Below are positions 44,464 through 56,131 of a stretch of 64,000 nt of DNA, one piece after another (position 1 is the stretch's first letter; the number at the start of each line of letters is the position of its first letter). The stretch comes from Acorus gramineus (Eukaryota; Streptophyta; Magnoliopsida; Acorales; Acoraceae), in the NCBI GenBank assembly GCA_030737835.1, contig CM060857.1:310001-374000 (forward strand), read 5' to 3'. The notes under the pieces were generated by a model. That model was given only the letters and a program-made list of their open reading frames with translations. It searched no databases and was not told where the DNA came from. The position numbers and the translations under genes were made by a program.

Positions 44464-47099
44464 AGCATTTCATTCTTTAACTTTTCCCTTTGATTTTTGT
44501 CATGCATGAAGCAAAGTATGCTGTGCTTCGACCGGTACATGCGCTTTAATTAGTTATGGACAATCTTAAAAGGGAGTTGTGTGTACGCGTTCTTTTTGGA
44601 AGGGTAAACTTGATTTCCAGTAAAAAAAAGTCCTAACCCCCGTTTGAAAAACGGGCATAAATTTTATTTTAGAGTATATATTTATTTAAGTATAAGTGAA
44701 TATAAATAAAGATAAAGTGATTTTGTGTTTGATTGTGTTTTGAATTATTCTCGTTGGTAAACGCAAGGATAAATGTTTTGTTGTTTGGGTAAAATGTGAA
44801 TAAAGTATGAATAAAGATTTATAAAAGGTGAAAAAATAATGATAGTTAATTTGACAAGTGATTTATAAGAGATGATAAAAGTTAATTTGACAGTGGACCC
44901 ACATATTTTTTGGGTGGAATAAAATAGGACAACTTTAATTCTGGGGTTGATTGGAATCCATATACTACTTTATCAGGGTTTATTCTGACATACTTTATCA
45001 TGGGTTATCCAGGGTAAACAAACACTTGAAAATTCTTACCCGAGGTTATCTGGGCTTATCCGGGGTCTTATACAAAAAAACAAACAGAAACAAACAGGAA
45101 GTAAGAGTCATCATGGATATTTTATGAAGTAATTAATGTTTAAAATAATTTAAGTCTTTAGAGTATTCTTCTATCTAGACATATCTAAGTTTTCAGAGTG
45201 TTATTATAACTGAAAAATTCTAAGTGTGTTATTATAACTGAAAAATTCTAAGTGGCCTTAGAGTGGTCTTGGTATATATCTAGAGTGTTCTAAATGACTA
45301 GTGTTTAAGGTGTGTCTTGTGTCTAAAATAATCTATAAAGTATGTAGAATATCTCAAGCCTAGAAATTTATGTAAATGATGGTATGTAAGAATTCTAGAG
45401 GCTTCTTTGAAGCCTATAAATAATATCACTATGAATTCATGTTGTATCAGGTAAAATTTGATACTTAAAGTGAATGCAAGTTTCCATTTCCCATGTATTC
45501 CTTCTTCCATCAAATTCCCTTCTACAAATATACTTTCCACACAAATTGGAAACTCATTTTCCTAATTCTTTGGTCAGATTGTCACACATGTGAAATAAAG
45601 TATAAATGAATCATGGTACAGGAGCACATCTTTTTTTTTAATTCTTTTCTTTTATCGTTTTATTATAGTTTTACCAATTTTGACAAATAATAGATAAAGT
45701 CCGTGTACCAAAAAGTGGTGACAAAGAGAAGGAAGGTAAATAATGTTTGAAAAAAAAGTTTTCTTGTTCTTTAGATGAGCCAAATGCTCTATTAATTGTA
45801 AATACAAATAATGAAATCTGAAAAAGAAAAACATCCAACTAGAAAAATAGAAAAACATAAAAATATGACAACTGTTCACATAAGAACTCTTTAACAAATA
45901 AGTGTTATACCTTCTACACGAATTAAGAATAAAAATGAAAAATAGAAGAAGAAATTTTGAAGCACACGTGAAATAGGATGGAATATAGGTGAATTAGCCC
46001 ACAAAACATGTTTATTTACAAGGACAAAGTGGGTATACTTATACAAGAATATGTTAATTAAATAACTCATATTGATATTTCAAGCCTCCCATGGGATGTG
46101 TTATTCCACCTATTGAATTTCACTCACATGTTCAGTTACATGTCGATCACCACTTATAAATTAGTGACTCAAATATCAAATCATTTTTCATCTTTTATAA
46201 ATTTTCATTTATATTTATTCATCATTTATTCATAACTTACTCATAGATAACTAAACAATAAAACTTTATTAATAATTACATTTCCCAATTAATGACTAAA
46301 ATGAGTGAAGGGGAGACAGTGGGACGACATGACGAGGGCATGAAGAGAGGGATATATTTAGGATTGTGAAGGAAGCTGAAGAGGAAAATTGAGTGTGAGT
46401 ATAAAAATGTCATTTCAAAGGACTAAAAATGTATTTTTCATAATAGGAGGGACTTAAATGTCTAAGAAAATATAGTTAACAGAGGGTTAGTGAAATATTT
46501 TGTGAATATTAACTAGGTTAAGTTGGATGAAATTTAACTCAATGATTATATTGATAAACCAAGCTATGGAGCAATTACTTCAGAGTTAAATATTGCTAAC
46601 AGAGGGTTAGTGAAATGTTTTGTGAATATTTGATTAAGTTGAATGAAATTTAACTCAAAGATTATATTGATTAACCAAGCTATGGAGCAATTGTTCCACA
46701 TAACTCTGAAAAAAACGATGAGAATATCGGAGGGTTGCTTGAACTGGAACACCAGTGTGGTTAGAGGTGCACCATGGGCAGGTTAGCTTAGTTAAAGCTC
46801 AACCTAAACCTAACCTGATGTTGAAGGAATCCAATCTAAACCTATCCTAACCCGACCCTTAAATCCGAGAAACTCAACTTGAACCCAACCCGTTAGGTTT
46901 AGTCTAGATCCATGATTGACTTGAGTTGAGTTGAGTTCTGGTTGGACTGGGTGGTATATGTGTTCGACTTAAAAATTGTCATTTTAAATGATTAGAACTT
47001 AACAAGAGTTATTGCTTCGTACCAAAACAACTAATAAAGAAAAAAAATGGAATATTTGTATTTAGAAAATAAAAAGATAAAATTATAGAAGTGATAATA
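44464..47099. other. ANK4 upstream region, duplicate of 13.3-14.8 kb
   Basis: No gene. It keeps the conserved ANK upstream block (GTACATGCGCTTTAATTAG at about 44535) and most of the blocks found at 13270-14814. An extra segment at about 44640-45470 has no counterpart there. A TTAACAGAGGGTTAGTGAAA segment is itself doubled (about 46480 and 46598). Confidence 0.55.
44680..45090. repeat. MITE-like repeat, family copy 3
   Basis: Distantly similar to 40825-41215, with TTATTCTCGTTGGTAAACGC and TTATCCAGGGTAAACAAACA-type ends. Non-coding. Confidence 0.35.
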
Positions 47100-47358
47100 A
47101 AGAGGTGAGACTCACCCTCTTCGTTGGCCCTGAACCCCCTCCTCCGCTCCTCGGGGTCTCTCACCTGTTCAAGAAAAGCATTCATAAAATATGTGAGGAG
47201 GACCTTATCACACTTCGTCTTCAGCAGGCAATGGAGAAGGGTGTTCCCTTCCATGTTATCTTTCACTAAGTGCAATGGACGTCTCTGGCACAATTTATTC
47301 GCAAAGTAGTCTGGGATCTTACCAATTTCTGAGCCGCTCTGAATAATTTTTTGTACAT
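47100..47358 (-). pseudogene. ANK5: exon-1 remnant
   Basis: ATG at 47358 in family context (MYKKLFRAAQ). A deletion then removes the first ankyrin unit and shifts the frame. Another frame continues as KLCQRRPLHLVKDNMEGNTL, TYFMNAFLEQVRDPEERRRG and RANEEGES, where the exon stops being recognisable. The truncation point equals that of ANK3. No exon 2 or 3 follows. Confidence 0.75.
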
Positions 47359-47383
47359 TTTGATTGAATGAATAAATCACTCA

Positions 47384-47541
47384 CACACACACACACACAC
47401 ACTGAATACGCAGTGATGTTAGTGCATGTTTGTGTCTTTATACAAGGAGTTACTAATGAAAGCCACACACACACACACACTGAATACGCAGTGATGTTAG
47501 TGCATGTTTGTGTCTTTATACAAGGAGTTACTAATGAAAGC
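47384..47541 (-). repeat. 78-bp tandem duplication of the ANK5 promoter region
   Basis: Two units, each a CACACACA run followed by CTGAATACGCAGTGATGTTA and TTTATACAAGGAGTTACTAA. The TATA-equivalent (CCTTGTATAAA on the minus strand) is thus doubled. Confidence 0.75.
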
Positions 47542-47708
47542 TTTGCTTAATGGAGGAAAGCATTTTCATTATTTATTCTACACATTATTTAATGGAGGAT
47601 AGCATTTTCATTATTTAATGAAAGTTTTGCTAACGAACAACTTTTTTTGCGTATAGGAAATGGAAATGGTCCTACTGAACAACTGATCATGTTGCTCGTT
47701 GTGCACAG

Positions 47709-48110
47709 TGTAAGATTTATGGTCAAGTCTTTTATGATGGACACCTAATTGATTAGATTAGTAATGATTTAATCCAACTAATTAAATAAATTCTATTTTC
47801 TAATCTCTTGTAAATATAATTTCTTTGTTATAATTTGTTGAGAGATTATTGAGGATGAGTTTATTGATATTTATCTCTATAAATACTATATAGAGAGACT
47901 TGTACATTGGCATGGTACATAATAAAGAACCAAAAAGAGATTGATGGGTAGCTAAGAGAGAGAATTTATTGTAAGTCCTATATCTCACTTATATTATAGT
48001 AGATGTTATTGGATTTTATCCCGTGAATGTAGAGTTAAGCCAAACCACAAATTCAGTTTGTATTCTTCTATATTTTGGTTATTTGGCTTCCAAGATGTAC
48101 AACAATTTAT
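47709..48110 (+). repeat. Copia-type solo LTR-like repeat
   Basis: The start TGTAAGATTTATGGTCAAG matches 8030 onward. It contains TATA-like TCTCTATAAATAC (about 47871) and near its end CCCGTGAATGTAGAGTTAAG followed by CCAAACCACAAATTC, a signature of plant Copia U5 regions. No internal domain is attached. Confidence 0.5.
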
Positions 48111-50135
48111 TTAAATCGGATATATATGAGACATAATCCAAACACTTTTCGGAGTCATCCCCAGCAGCGACAAGCGCGGGCACTTAACATAGGCACTTAA
48201 TCGGAGACCATCTCTTTCACATAGGCACTTAACACATCAATTTGATTCCTTTATTTTTTTTTTTTTTTTTTGGAGGGTATTTTGATTCCTTTTGGAATGA
48301 GAATTATACTATTTACTAGTGCGCTCCATTATCTCTGGTGCATCACAATTTATTTGCCATTACTTCTTATCAATAGTGCCACCTGAGCCACTTCAAGCCC
48401 CGGATATGGGAGTAGGCAGTGGCTTTGATTCACCACCTTTCCCTCCTACTGTTTTTTTATTATGAGCGTTAATGCACTCAGTCTGTTTTGTAATCTGTTT
48501 TACAGCCTTATACACTATGATTACATAGTAAATATTGCGTTATCATAGTGTATTGAGTTCCATCATAGTGTATGACATAAAAAATTTATTATTTTTCAAT
48601 ACGAAAATAAATACACTAATGTATCTCAGTATATATACTTCATTTTACATAATATTACGCACTTCAATTGAATGGTATATGATTTTTTTAAAAAAATGTG
48701 TGATATAGCTTAATGAGGTATATACTTCAATGAGTTATATGTTTTCTTTATCAACACATATACCTCAATAAGAAATATACATATGTGATTCATACAGATT
48801 GCATATTATCATTTCATTATTTTCTTGAATGGAAGGAATTGCCCATTCATTGCTGATTCCTGAGCCATCAAATCCGAGTGATGAGGTTTGAATGCCACCC
48901 AGCATAGAGATTTAATGTGTGCCAATGCCCTCATTCTCCACAAAAAGAATAATTAATATTATATACTTTAAAATTCTTGAGTTAAAAAAAAAGAAGATGT
49001 ATTGACTTTTTTCATAAATTAAATTTGATTATTTTTATTATCTTTTTATTATTGTAAATTTTTAAGCTTTATGAGGTTTCAAAATAAATGTGATCACAAA
49101 TAAGTTGTATGTTGTGTTGATATCTTGAATACAATTCAATGATTGGTTATTCTATCCATCGATTACATGGCGTAGTATACATGCACATTCTCGTAAGAAA
49201 TAAATTGGTGTATGAGTAGTGTTGTCTTGACTCTTGACAACAAGAAACTAACCCAATAACAAGAAAATTAAAAAAAAATTGAAAATATAAAATCATTAAA
49301 TCTTATTGTTATTTTTACTTTCACACAAGTTGTTTGTTTTATAGTATAATTTTTTTTCACTACAAGTCATGATTATCTCCATTAATTTCATTAATCTATC
49401 ACAGTTTTAAATTGTAACTTTTTAACAAATTATTTTTTTTTGCCGATCGATTTATATATTAGGAACTTGATATTTCTAATTTTCTTATAAAACAAAATTG
49501 TATCACACAACGGAATGGTTTCAACAATCTTTAATCTAATAGAAGATCAATTATTTCAACTAATGTTCAATCATTATATTTCAGTAAATTAAGTAATGTG
49601 TAACGCACATGCGGCATACAGTAAATTTTATTTATATGTGAAATTTGAGAGTGCAAATAATGGAGATTGAGAATGTTTTTGACGTCCACATTATGCATAC
49701 CAAACGCCATCTTGCATGTGTATGGTAATGGAGGGTATACATGCATCTAGCACTTCAATAGTCTAAAACTATGCACAGTGTTAAAAATAAAATTAATATA
49801 CCATACATTAATAAATCCCAAACAACAACTCACAAAAAAAAAAGAAGGTAAAATAATTAGGATAAAACAACCCCATCGAGATGCTCCACTTTTATTCAGT
49901 TGAAGATAAGATTGTTCTCCATCAATCTTTTCTGAATAACGATAGCCGAGTAAATAAAACCAAAAGTGTGACGAAGTTGGCATTGTTTAAACACTTTTAA
50001 TTAGTAATAAAAATAGACATAGACATTAATTGGTAAATAATCTTATGAATAAGATATATGATATCAAATTATAATTACGATGATGTACCATAAATTATAT
50101 TATTTTACTTAAAAAGTTTTTACCACATTCTTAAA
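48111..50135. other. Intergenic, AT-rich
   Basis: No gene supported. A CATAGTGTAT / ATACACTATGA set of words at about 48508-48580 forms small inverted repeats. The last part would hold the ANK6 3' UTR and flank. Confidence 0.45.
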
Positions 50136-53100
50136 TTAATTTGTGAATTTTTTAAAGAAGTAGTTAATTAACATTTTGAGCCACCTGCCCCTGAACATAG
50201 CCCTGAAGTAGAGGACCCACCCAAGGGGATAGAGGCAGAAAAAGAAGATCACCAGGGCGACGACGGCAAAGGCGACTGGTTCACAGTGAGGGGTGAGCAC
50301 CGCGTAGGCCCCCGACGCAAACGCAAGCAACATCCACGTGAGTGCTTGCAGCACCAATCCTTGCCCGACCAAGACGTTTATGCTGACCTCCGACCCACCC
50401 GTCCATATGATTTGTGCCGCCCCCCTAAGTGCATAAATGAATGCGAGAGTATCCAGTATGACGAATACTTTAAATGAATCTCTCTTTGCCAGCACCGCCG
50501 TGCCTCCATCTATGTTACTCCCGCCGCTCTCGTACCCGCCCGGCATGGTGATGATGGCGGCAAATGTAACGGTAACGATAAGTGTTGCCACAAGTAAGAG
50601 GCCGTTGGAGAACCTATTCAACCTCTTGCCTTGAATATTTCTATCATCCTCCTTGCCACCGCTCTTGCCGTGATACTTTCTATCATCCTCCGGCTTGCCA
50701 CTGTTGCTTCCCGTTTTGTTCGCATCTCCTGGCACCATGGCAGTCTCTCCTTCTTCATTGAGCAGCTTCGTAAGGTGGTAGAGGCATGGGCCATGCTTCC
50801 CACCTGACGTAGCTAATAAACGTCGGAAGGGAATAAGGATGTCCAGGTTAAAACGGAAGGGGAACAACAACGACAACCAAGGGGGTCGGTCCTGTGAACA
50901 TGGGAGAATTTCAAAGATACAAATTTTGATTAGTATTTATGTGTATATATATAATGCAGTACGTGTGCCATTGTTTTACTTCGGGTGAAAGTCGCGCGTC
51001 TTACCGGGGAGATGATGTCACGAGGAGTTAGACCTTCATCGTTCATGGGGCTCATGTCCGTCTCATTCCCGAAAATTACGAAAAAGAACACCATCATTTG
51101 GAGGCGGTTGATGGCGGCGAGATGGAGCGGCGTGTTACCGACGTCATCCCGATCCCTCGTCAGCCCATCGAACTGAGGATGTGTCAACATATGCATCACG
51201 ACGTTGCGTCTATCAGCCGCAACAGCTACATGGAGGGCATTCCTCCCCTTCTTGTCTTTTAACATGACGCAACCCGGGGAGCGATCAACCAGTAATTTTA
51301 CCACTCTCGTGTTCCCCAAACCGGCTGCCACATGAAGGGCAGAGTGTCCGTCTTCGTTCGATAGGTATGTGTCATCATCATTCTTATCTATTATCATTCT
51401 CACCATTTCAATGTCACCATAAGCTACGGCGTAATGGAGTGGAGTGTTACCGGATGCATCTCCCATGCGGTTGAGTTCTGGCTTCTTTATTAAGAGTTTT
51501 TCAGCTATCTCTGATAAAGTTCATTTATAAAAATCACAAGTCAGTATTCTTCTTTTGAATGTATTTAAATCATATTCCTGTGTGGATGTACGTACGTTTT
51601 ATTAGAAAGGAAACCATGCACCCTGTGTTTTTTTTTATAGTAATGAAAATGTTGTACATATAAATGAAGCAGTATTTATTTGTTTGAAAAATCCTCCACG
51701 ACAGAAAAATTTCATGGAAAGTCGTTTTTTTGAAGATTGAAAAAAATTCCAATGAACCCGTTGGGAAGGCAATCATGGAAGACAATAATAAATATAAAAT
51801 CAAACACAAAAATTAAACATCACATCACACAAAGAACATAAGATATACATGGTTTGGCCTAGGCCTACATTCACGGAGTAAAAATAGAGAATCCACTTTG
51901 ATAGTTGAAATACATTAAGAAACTCACAAACTCTCTCAAGGAGTTACCTCTCTTAGAACCCTCTCAACCTTTCCTCAAAATCTCTACATTTTATATTGTC
52001 TACCCAGTCTTGCCATGAAACTTTAAAAGATATTTACAGAGATAAATAACTTCCTCTCCAAGTAATATCCCAATTAATAAATAAATATTGTTCCCATTAA
52101 TTGGGAGATATTCACTCTCCTAATTAATAAACAAATATTGTTTCCTATTTTAGTAGATTCACTTTAAATATTAATTAAGATCAAATCTTAAATAATATTC
52201 TATTTATTAGGTGCCCAACCTAATGTAGTTTCATCATGACCATCTGATGTGATACACCGGATCGAGACATAATCACAACACAAAACCACATATACTTTAA
52301 GCCCGGTAATCACAAAATAAAAAAAATAAACATTGTCTTTGGGCTAGCTGCAGCTCCAATAATCGTTTTAATCTCACACACACGCACATATATTTATTAT
52401 TGATTGGGTGGCTGAATTATTTATAGTCCAAATTCTGTTCATTTAATTTTTATTAATAATTAATTTTTTTTTTTTTTATGATAGAGGGACCCCTGTAACT
52501 AGTCTTATGGCCAACCTAAGTAGGCTACCTTCGCCTGATGTGTACCCCAAAACCTACATAAATACATAAGAGTTAAATCAGCGTCAATATTCAATATCAA
52601 AATCTACCCTTAACACTGAAAAGTTCTAACCGTGATATTAGGTTTATCGGTAAACTTCAGTTTCATTTAATCATCCAATTTGAATTTTCTAAATCATTTG
52701 GAGTACTCCCCAAAGTACAAATAATATTTTTATCAATATATAAGCAAAATCATGTGTCATATTATCGAACAACTGTATTTAAAATATATTAGTTAAAAAA
52801 AAATTCAATAGCAAACTTTTACCCAAAAAATGAATATGCAACTGTTTGGTAAGTTGCATATGAAGATTCAGGAATTAAACTATAAATAACATCTAGAGTA
52901 GTGATATGGTGTGGTCCGTGTAGATCCGCGTATTTACATCATTTAGAGAGGTATATCATCAGTAAATAAAGCATATATATCATTGAAGATATTTTATGTC
53001 CTTTTAAAGAGTAAATGCATTATAAAGAAAATATATACCTCATTGACGTATTACATACCTCACAAAATCAAAAGTATATTCAATGAGACATATATTTTCT

Positions 53101-53723
53101 TTATTTATGCATATATCCCTTTAAAGAGATATATACGCTTATAGTACGAACAGCACGAACCGCATATCATATATCATTCAACGTCTTATATATTCACCTG
53201 TTGTTCATGATGATTCAAAATTATAAGATTGTGAGCACGGACTAATTTTACCCGTGTTCTTCCGGAAGACGGCCGCATGCAACGCAGTCCAGCCGTTGGG
53301 CCCCACGGAATCCGGAGCCACCACTCCCTTTTCTAGCAAAAGTTCCACACTATTCGATAATTCGCGATCGGTGGCCAAGTAGAGGAGAGACTCTCCGTTT
53401 TTGTTGGCTCTTAAACCCCTCCTCCCCTCCTCAGGGTCTCTCACCTGACCAAGAAAAACACCCATAATAGATAGAAAGAGGTTCTCACCATGCGCCGACT
53501 TGAGCGCGCAATGGAGGGGAGTGTTTCCTTCGTTGTTCTCCTTCATCAGTAGCAATGGACGTCTTTTGCACAGCGTCTTCGCGAAGTTTTCTTGTCGTGC
53601 CATCGCCGCGACATGGAGGGCCGTGTTCCCAGCGGGATCCGTGGCATGGAGCACTGCATCGGGTGTCTGGTCGAGCTCATCAAGTTTTCCTTGCTGAGCC
53701 GCCCTGAAAATTTGTTTGGACAT
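50136..53723 (-). CDS. ANK6: intact ankyrin-repeat/PGG membrane protein (ACD6/ITN1-like), 577 aa
   Basis: The only complete copy. Exons: 53252-53723 (ATG at 53723), 51005-51510 and 50136-50891. Phases are 1 and 0, the splice sites are GT-AG, and the joined frame is open for 577 codons plus stop. Residues 1 to about 157 hold ankyrin cores GNTALHVAAMAR, GNTPLHCALKSA, GESLLYLATDRE and GWTALHAAVFRK. Residues 158-326 hold GNTPLHYAVAYG, GHSALHVAAGLG, RNALHVAVAAD, GNTPLHLAAINR and GLTPRDII. A charged linker follows (about 365-418). Then comes the PGG domain (LLLVATLIVTVTFAAIITMP near 424-443) with three further helices to about 560. The family comprises plasma- or endomembrane proteins tied to salicylate-dependent defence and stress signalling. 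Which member this is functionally cannot be read from sequence. A second in-frame Met lies two codons upstream; I chose the one aligned with its paralogues. Confidence 0.85.
51511..53251 (-). other. ANK6 intron 1
   Basis: Intron between GT at 53250-53251 and AG at 51511-51512 on the minus strand (CTTTATCAG acceptor). It contains a minus-strand solo LTR-like repeat and the GGGACCCCTGTAACTAGTC segment (about 52485) that has a counterpart in ANK2 intron 1. No coding content is recognised. Confidence 0.6.
51790..52265 (-). repeat. Copia-type solo LTR-like repeat in ANK6 intron 1
   Basis: On the minus strand it ends with TCCGTGAATGTAGGCCTAGG and CCAAACCATGTATATC, the Copia U5-like signature also seen at about 48020, preceded by a long AT-rich U3-like part. 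No internal domain. Exact ends and target duplication are not resolved. Confidence 0.5.
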
Positions 53724-53814
53724 TTTCATTGAATGAATAATGTTCCCTCAATGTTCCCTCACTCACTCACTCACTCACTGATGTTGGTGCATGTTTGTGT
53801 CCTCCCTAATGAAG

Positions 53815-53825
53815 TTTATATAAGG
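53815..53825 (-). promoter_or_regulatory. ANK6 TATA box
   Basis: Minus-strand CCTTATATAAA, 92 bp upstream of the ATG, with the same flanks as at ANK1 and ANK2. Confidence 0.65.
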
Positions 53826-54000
53826 AGTTGCTGATGAAAGCTTTGCGTAATGCAGGAAAAAAGCATTTCATTATATTCTTTAATCTTACACCTTGATTGA
53901 GCAAGGTATCTGTGCTTCCAGATGTACATGCGCTTTAATTAGTTATGGACCATCTTAAAGGAGAGTTGGTGTACTTTGTCTTGTTGGAAGGGTAAAACAT

Positions 54001-54460
54001 TTTTTTTTTGCTTGGTAATTGAGAGTTGTATTCCATTGCCGAAGATATAAATGTACAGTGTGCATTTACAAAAAAACAGGCAAGGGGGTGATTAGGGTGC
54101 CTGCTTTAGAGTCTCTGACACACAAGTTAGACTGTTGAAGGATCCATTCTATTAACAAAAAAATAAAAAATAGATAAGAATACTCTATAATTTTTCTCAT
54201 GAGAGTGTGCACTTCATATGTTACGAAGACCTAATGGACTACCACATGGCTCATCTGACAGTAACCTATAAATAATTTTAGATCGTAAGGAAAATCTTTG
54301 TTTAATCGCATGTTGAGACTGCAAGTGCCATGATCTTGGAGATCAACTTCTACTCTCTTAACCTGGATCTGACCCATGACAACTTGTATAGCCCAAAAGA
54401 ACTCGAATGGTGTCACATATTCGACACGTGGTGCACCGAGAGAGCTCGTCATTTTTTCAC
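54001..54460 (-). mobile_element. LINE-like 3' fragment
   Basis: The minus-strand end in CCAAGCAAAAAAAAAA is the same tail as that of the LINE at 14945. A minus-strand frame at 54231-54464 (VTPFEFFWAIQVV, KRVEVDLQDHGT) may be a remnant of ORF2. The target duplication is not resolved. Confidence 0.4.
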
Positions 54461-54477
54461 ACACAAGCTATTTCATT

Positions 54478-55035
54478 GTTTTTAAAACCGGACTGGACTG
54501 GTCGATCCAACCGATTGAACTGTCGATCGGTTTGGTATCCAGTCTGGTCAACTCACAAAATTCAGTTCTTGTAAAAACCGGCTCAGGTTAATACAATTGT
54601 TCAACCCTCTAATTAAACTATCGGGTTTTAAAACCGATGTTGTTTCAGATGAACCTCCCGAATTGTGGATGGTGTGGAAACTAAATTTATAAAAAAAGTA
54701 AAAGGCCTAAAACTCAATTAATCTGTTAAAAATTAAAAGGTGATTTAGGTTACAATATTAGTTTTATGTTTAGCTTGTGATATCAATGTAGAATGTTATT
54801 TGGGTATGAAAATTGGTAAAATATTGATTAGGTTATATCATCCTACATATATTATTGATTATTTAATATGAAAGGAATAATAACATTTAAGAAGTGAAAA
54901 ATGTAGAATAAATTTTAAAAATGAATTGTGTCATGATAATGTCATGGTCCGATTTCGGTTAACCTGATAGTTGAATCGATGATCCTTAATGCGATCATTT
55001 TACCGATTCAATGAACAATTTGAGTTTTAAAACAT
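54478..55035. mobile_element. Candidate hAT-like MITE
   Basis: The left end TTTTTAAAACCGGACTGG and the right end GAGTTTTAAAACATT are loosely inverse, with GATTGAACTG and its counterpart CAATGAACAATT further in. Non-coding. Termini uncertain. Confidence 0.35.
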
Positions 55036-56131
55036 TTGCTATTTATGTAAGACGTGTGTTTGCACATAAATGATATTTGATAAATTTGTAGGATCTGGAT
55101 TGTTTAATCCTTTATAAGTATGAATCTAAATAAAACATAAAATAAAAAACATAATAAAATATTCTTATTGATCTTATATATATCATAGATATTTTAATAT
55201 GATAATAATAGATAAGGCAATTTCTAGCCCTTGCTCAAACATATACTTAAATTTTGCTTAAAATTTGAGTAAAAGCTTGATTTGATATAATGTGTCTCCA
55301 CCCATCACTTTGTGTTTTACTCAAATTTTTTAAAAATTTCACATCTTCTTCTAATTATTTCATATAAACATTTTCAAAGTCTTTTTCTCAAATATTTTTG
55401 GTACTCAATTTTTCTTTCATTCAAAATATTTAAATTTAAAAATTATTATCATTCAATTTTTTTTTAAAAAGGTAAAAGTAATATTTTTTTATTGAAGTAA
55501 AAATAAAAAGTTAAAAAACAAAGATGGAGACTTAAGAAAGAAGATTTTTTTATTATTTCAAGAGAAAAAAATGTTACATTAGAAGAAAATGTTGAAATAA
55601 AGGAAAAAAAAAAAGATGTTGAAATTTGAGTAAAAATTTGAGTCTCTCTTGATTTGGATAAAGATTTGAGTAATAACTTAATTTGGTATAGGTATGGATA
55701 AATAGTTGAAGAGAAGGTTTTGAATGTTTTTTACTCAAATTTAAATTTTAATAAATGCTTTAGTATAGTAATAGGAGATTATCTATTTTTGAAGCAAATC
55801 TCATCATATCCACTCTATAATATTTCGATACTAATATTTTATTCCACACGCGGGTCAGTAATCCTCCGGCCGACCTCAAAATCATTCGGACCATCCAGTC
55901 TAAAATCGACGGTCCAGATGCATTCAGATGCTCGACATTTCAATCGGGACGAGCTCGATCTTCTCACTGTCGTTAGTGTCGTTCATCTGTTTAGGGTTTC
56001 CTCTCTCTCCTCGATCGCGTCAATCGACAATCATCTGAACAGCTTATTCTCTCCATCGGTCGGCATATTTTAATCCAACAGAAATCAATCGATTCGAAGC
56101 GATCTTGCGAGCAAGAGACAGCGAGGGTCTT
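55036..56131 (+). promoter_or_regulatory. Upstream region and 5' UTR of the CCCH gene
   Basis: AT-rich to about 55840, then more GC-rich (CCTCCGGCCGACC, TCGACGGTCC), up to the ATG at 56132. No obvious TATA box at a sensible distance; it looks like the TATA-less leader of a broadly expressed gene. Confidence 0.4.

Noticed and set aside
47384..47541. Repeated units with spacers, suggestive of a CRISPR-like array
   Set aside because: Only two units, a simple tandem duplication of promoter sequence in a plant genome.
56105..56131. Upstream extension of the CCCH protein before MVMERK
   Set aside because: The frame has no ATG there; family members start at the MVMERKL-type sequence.
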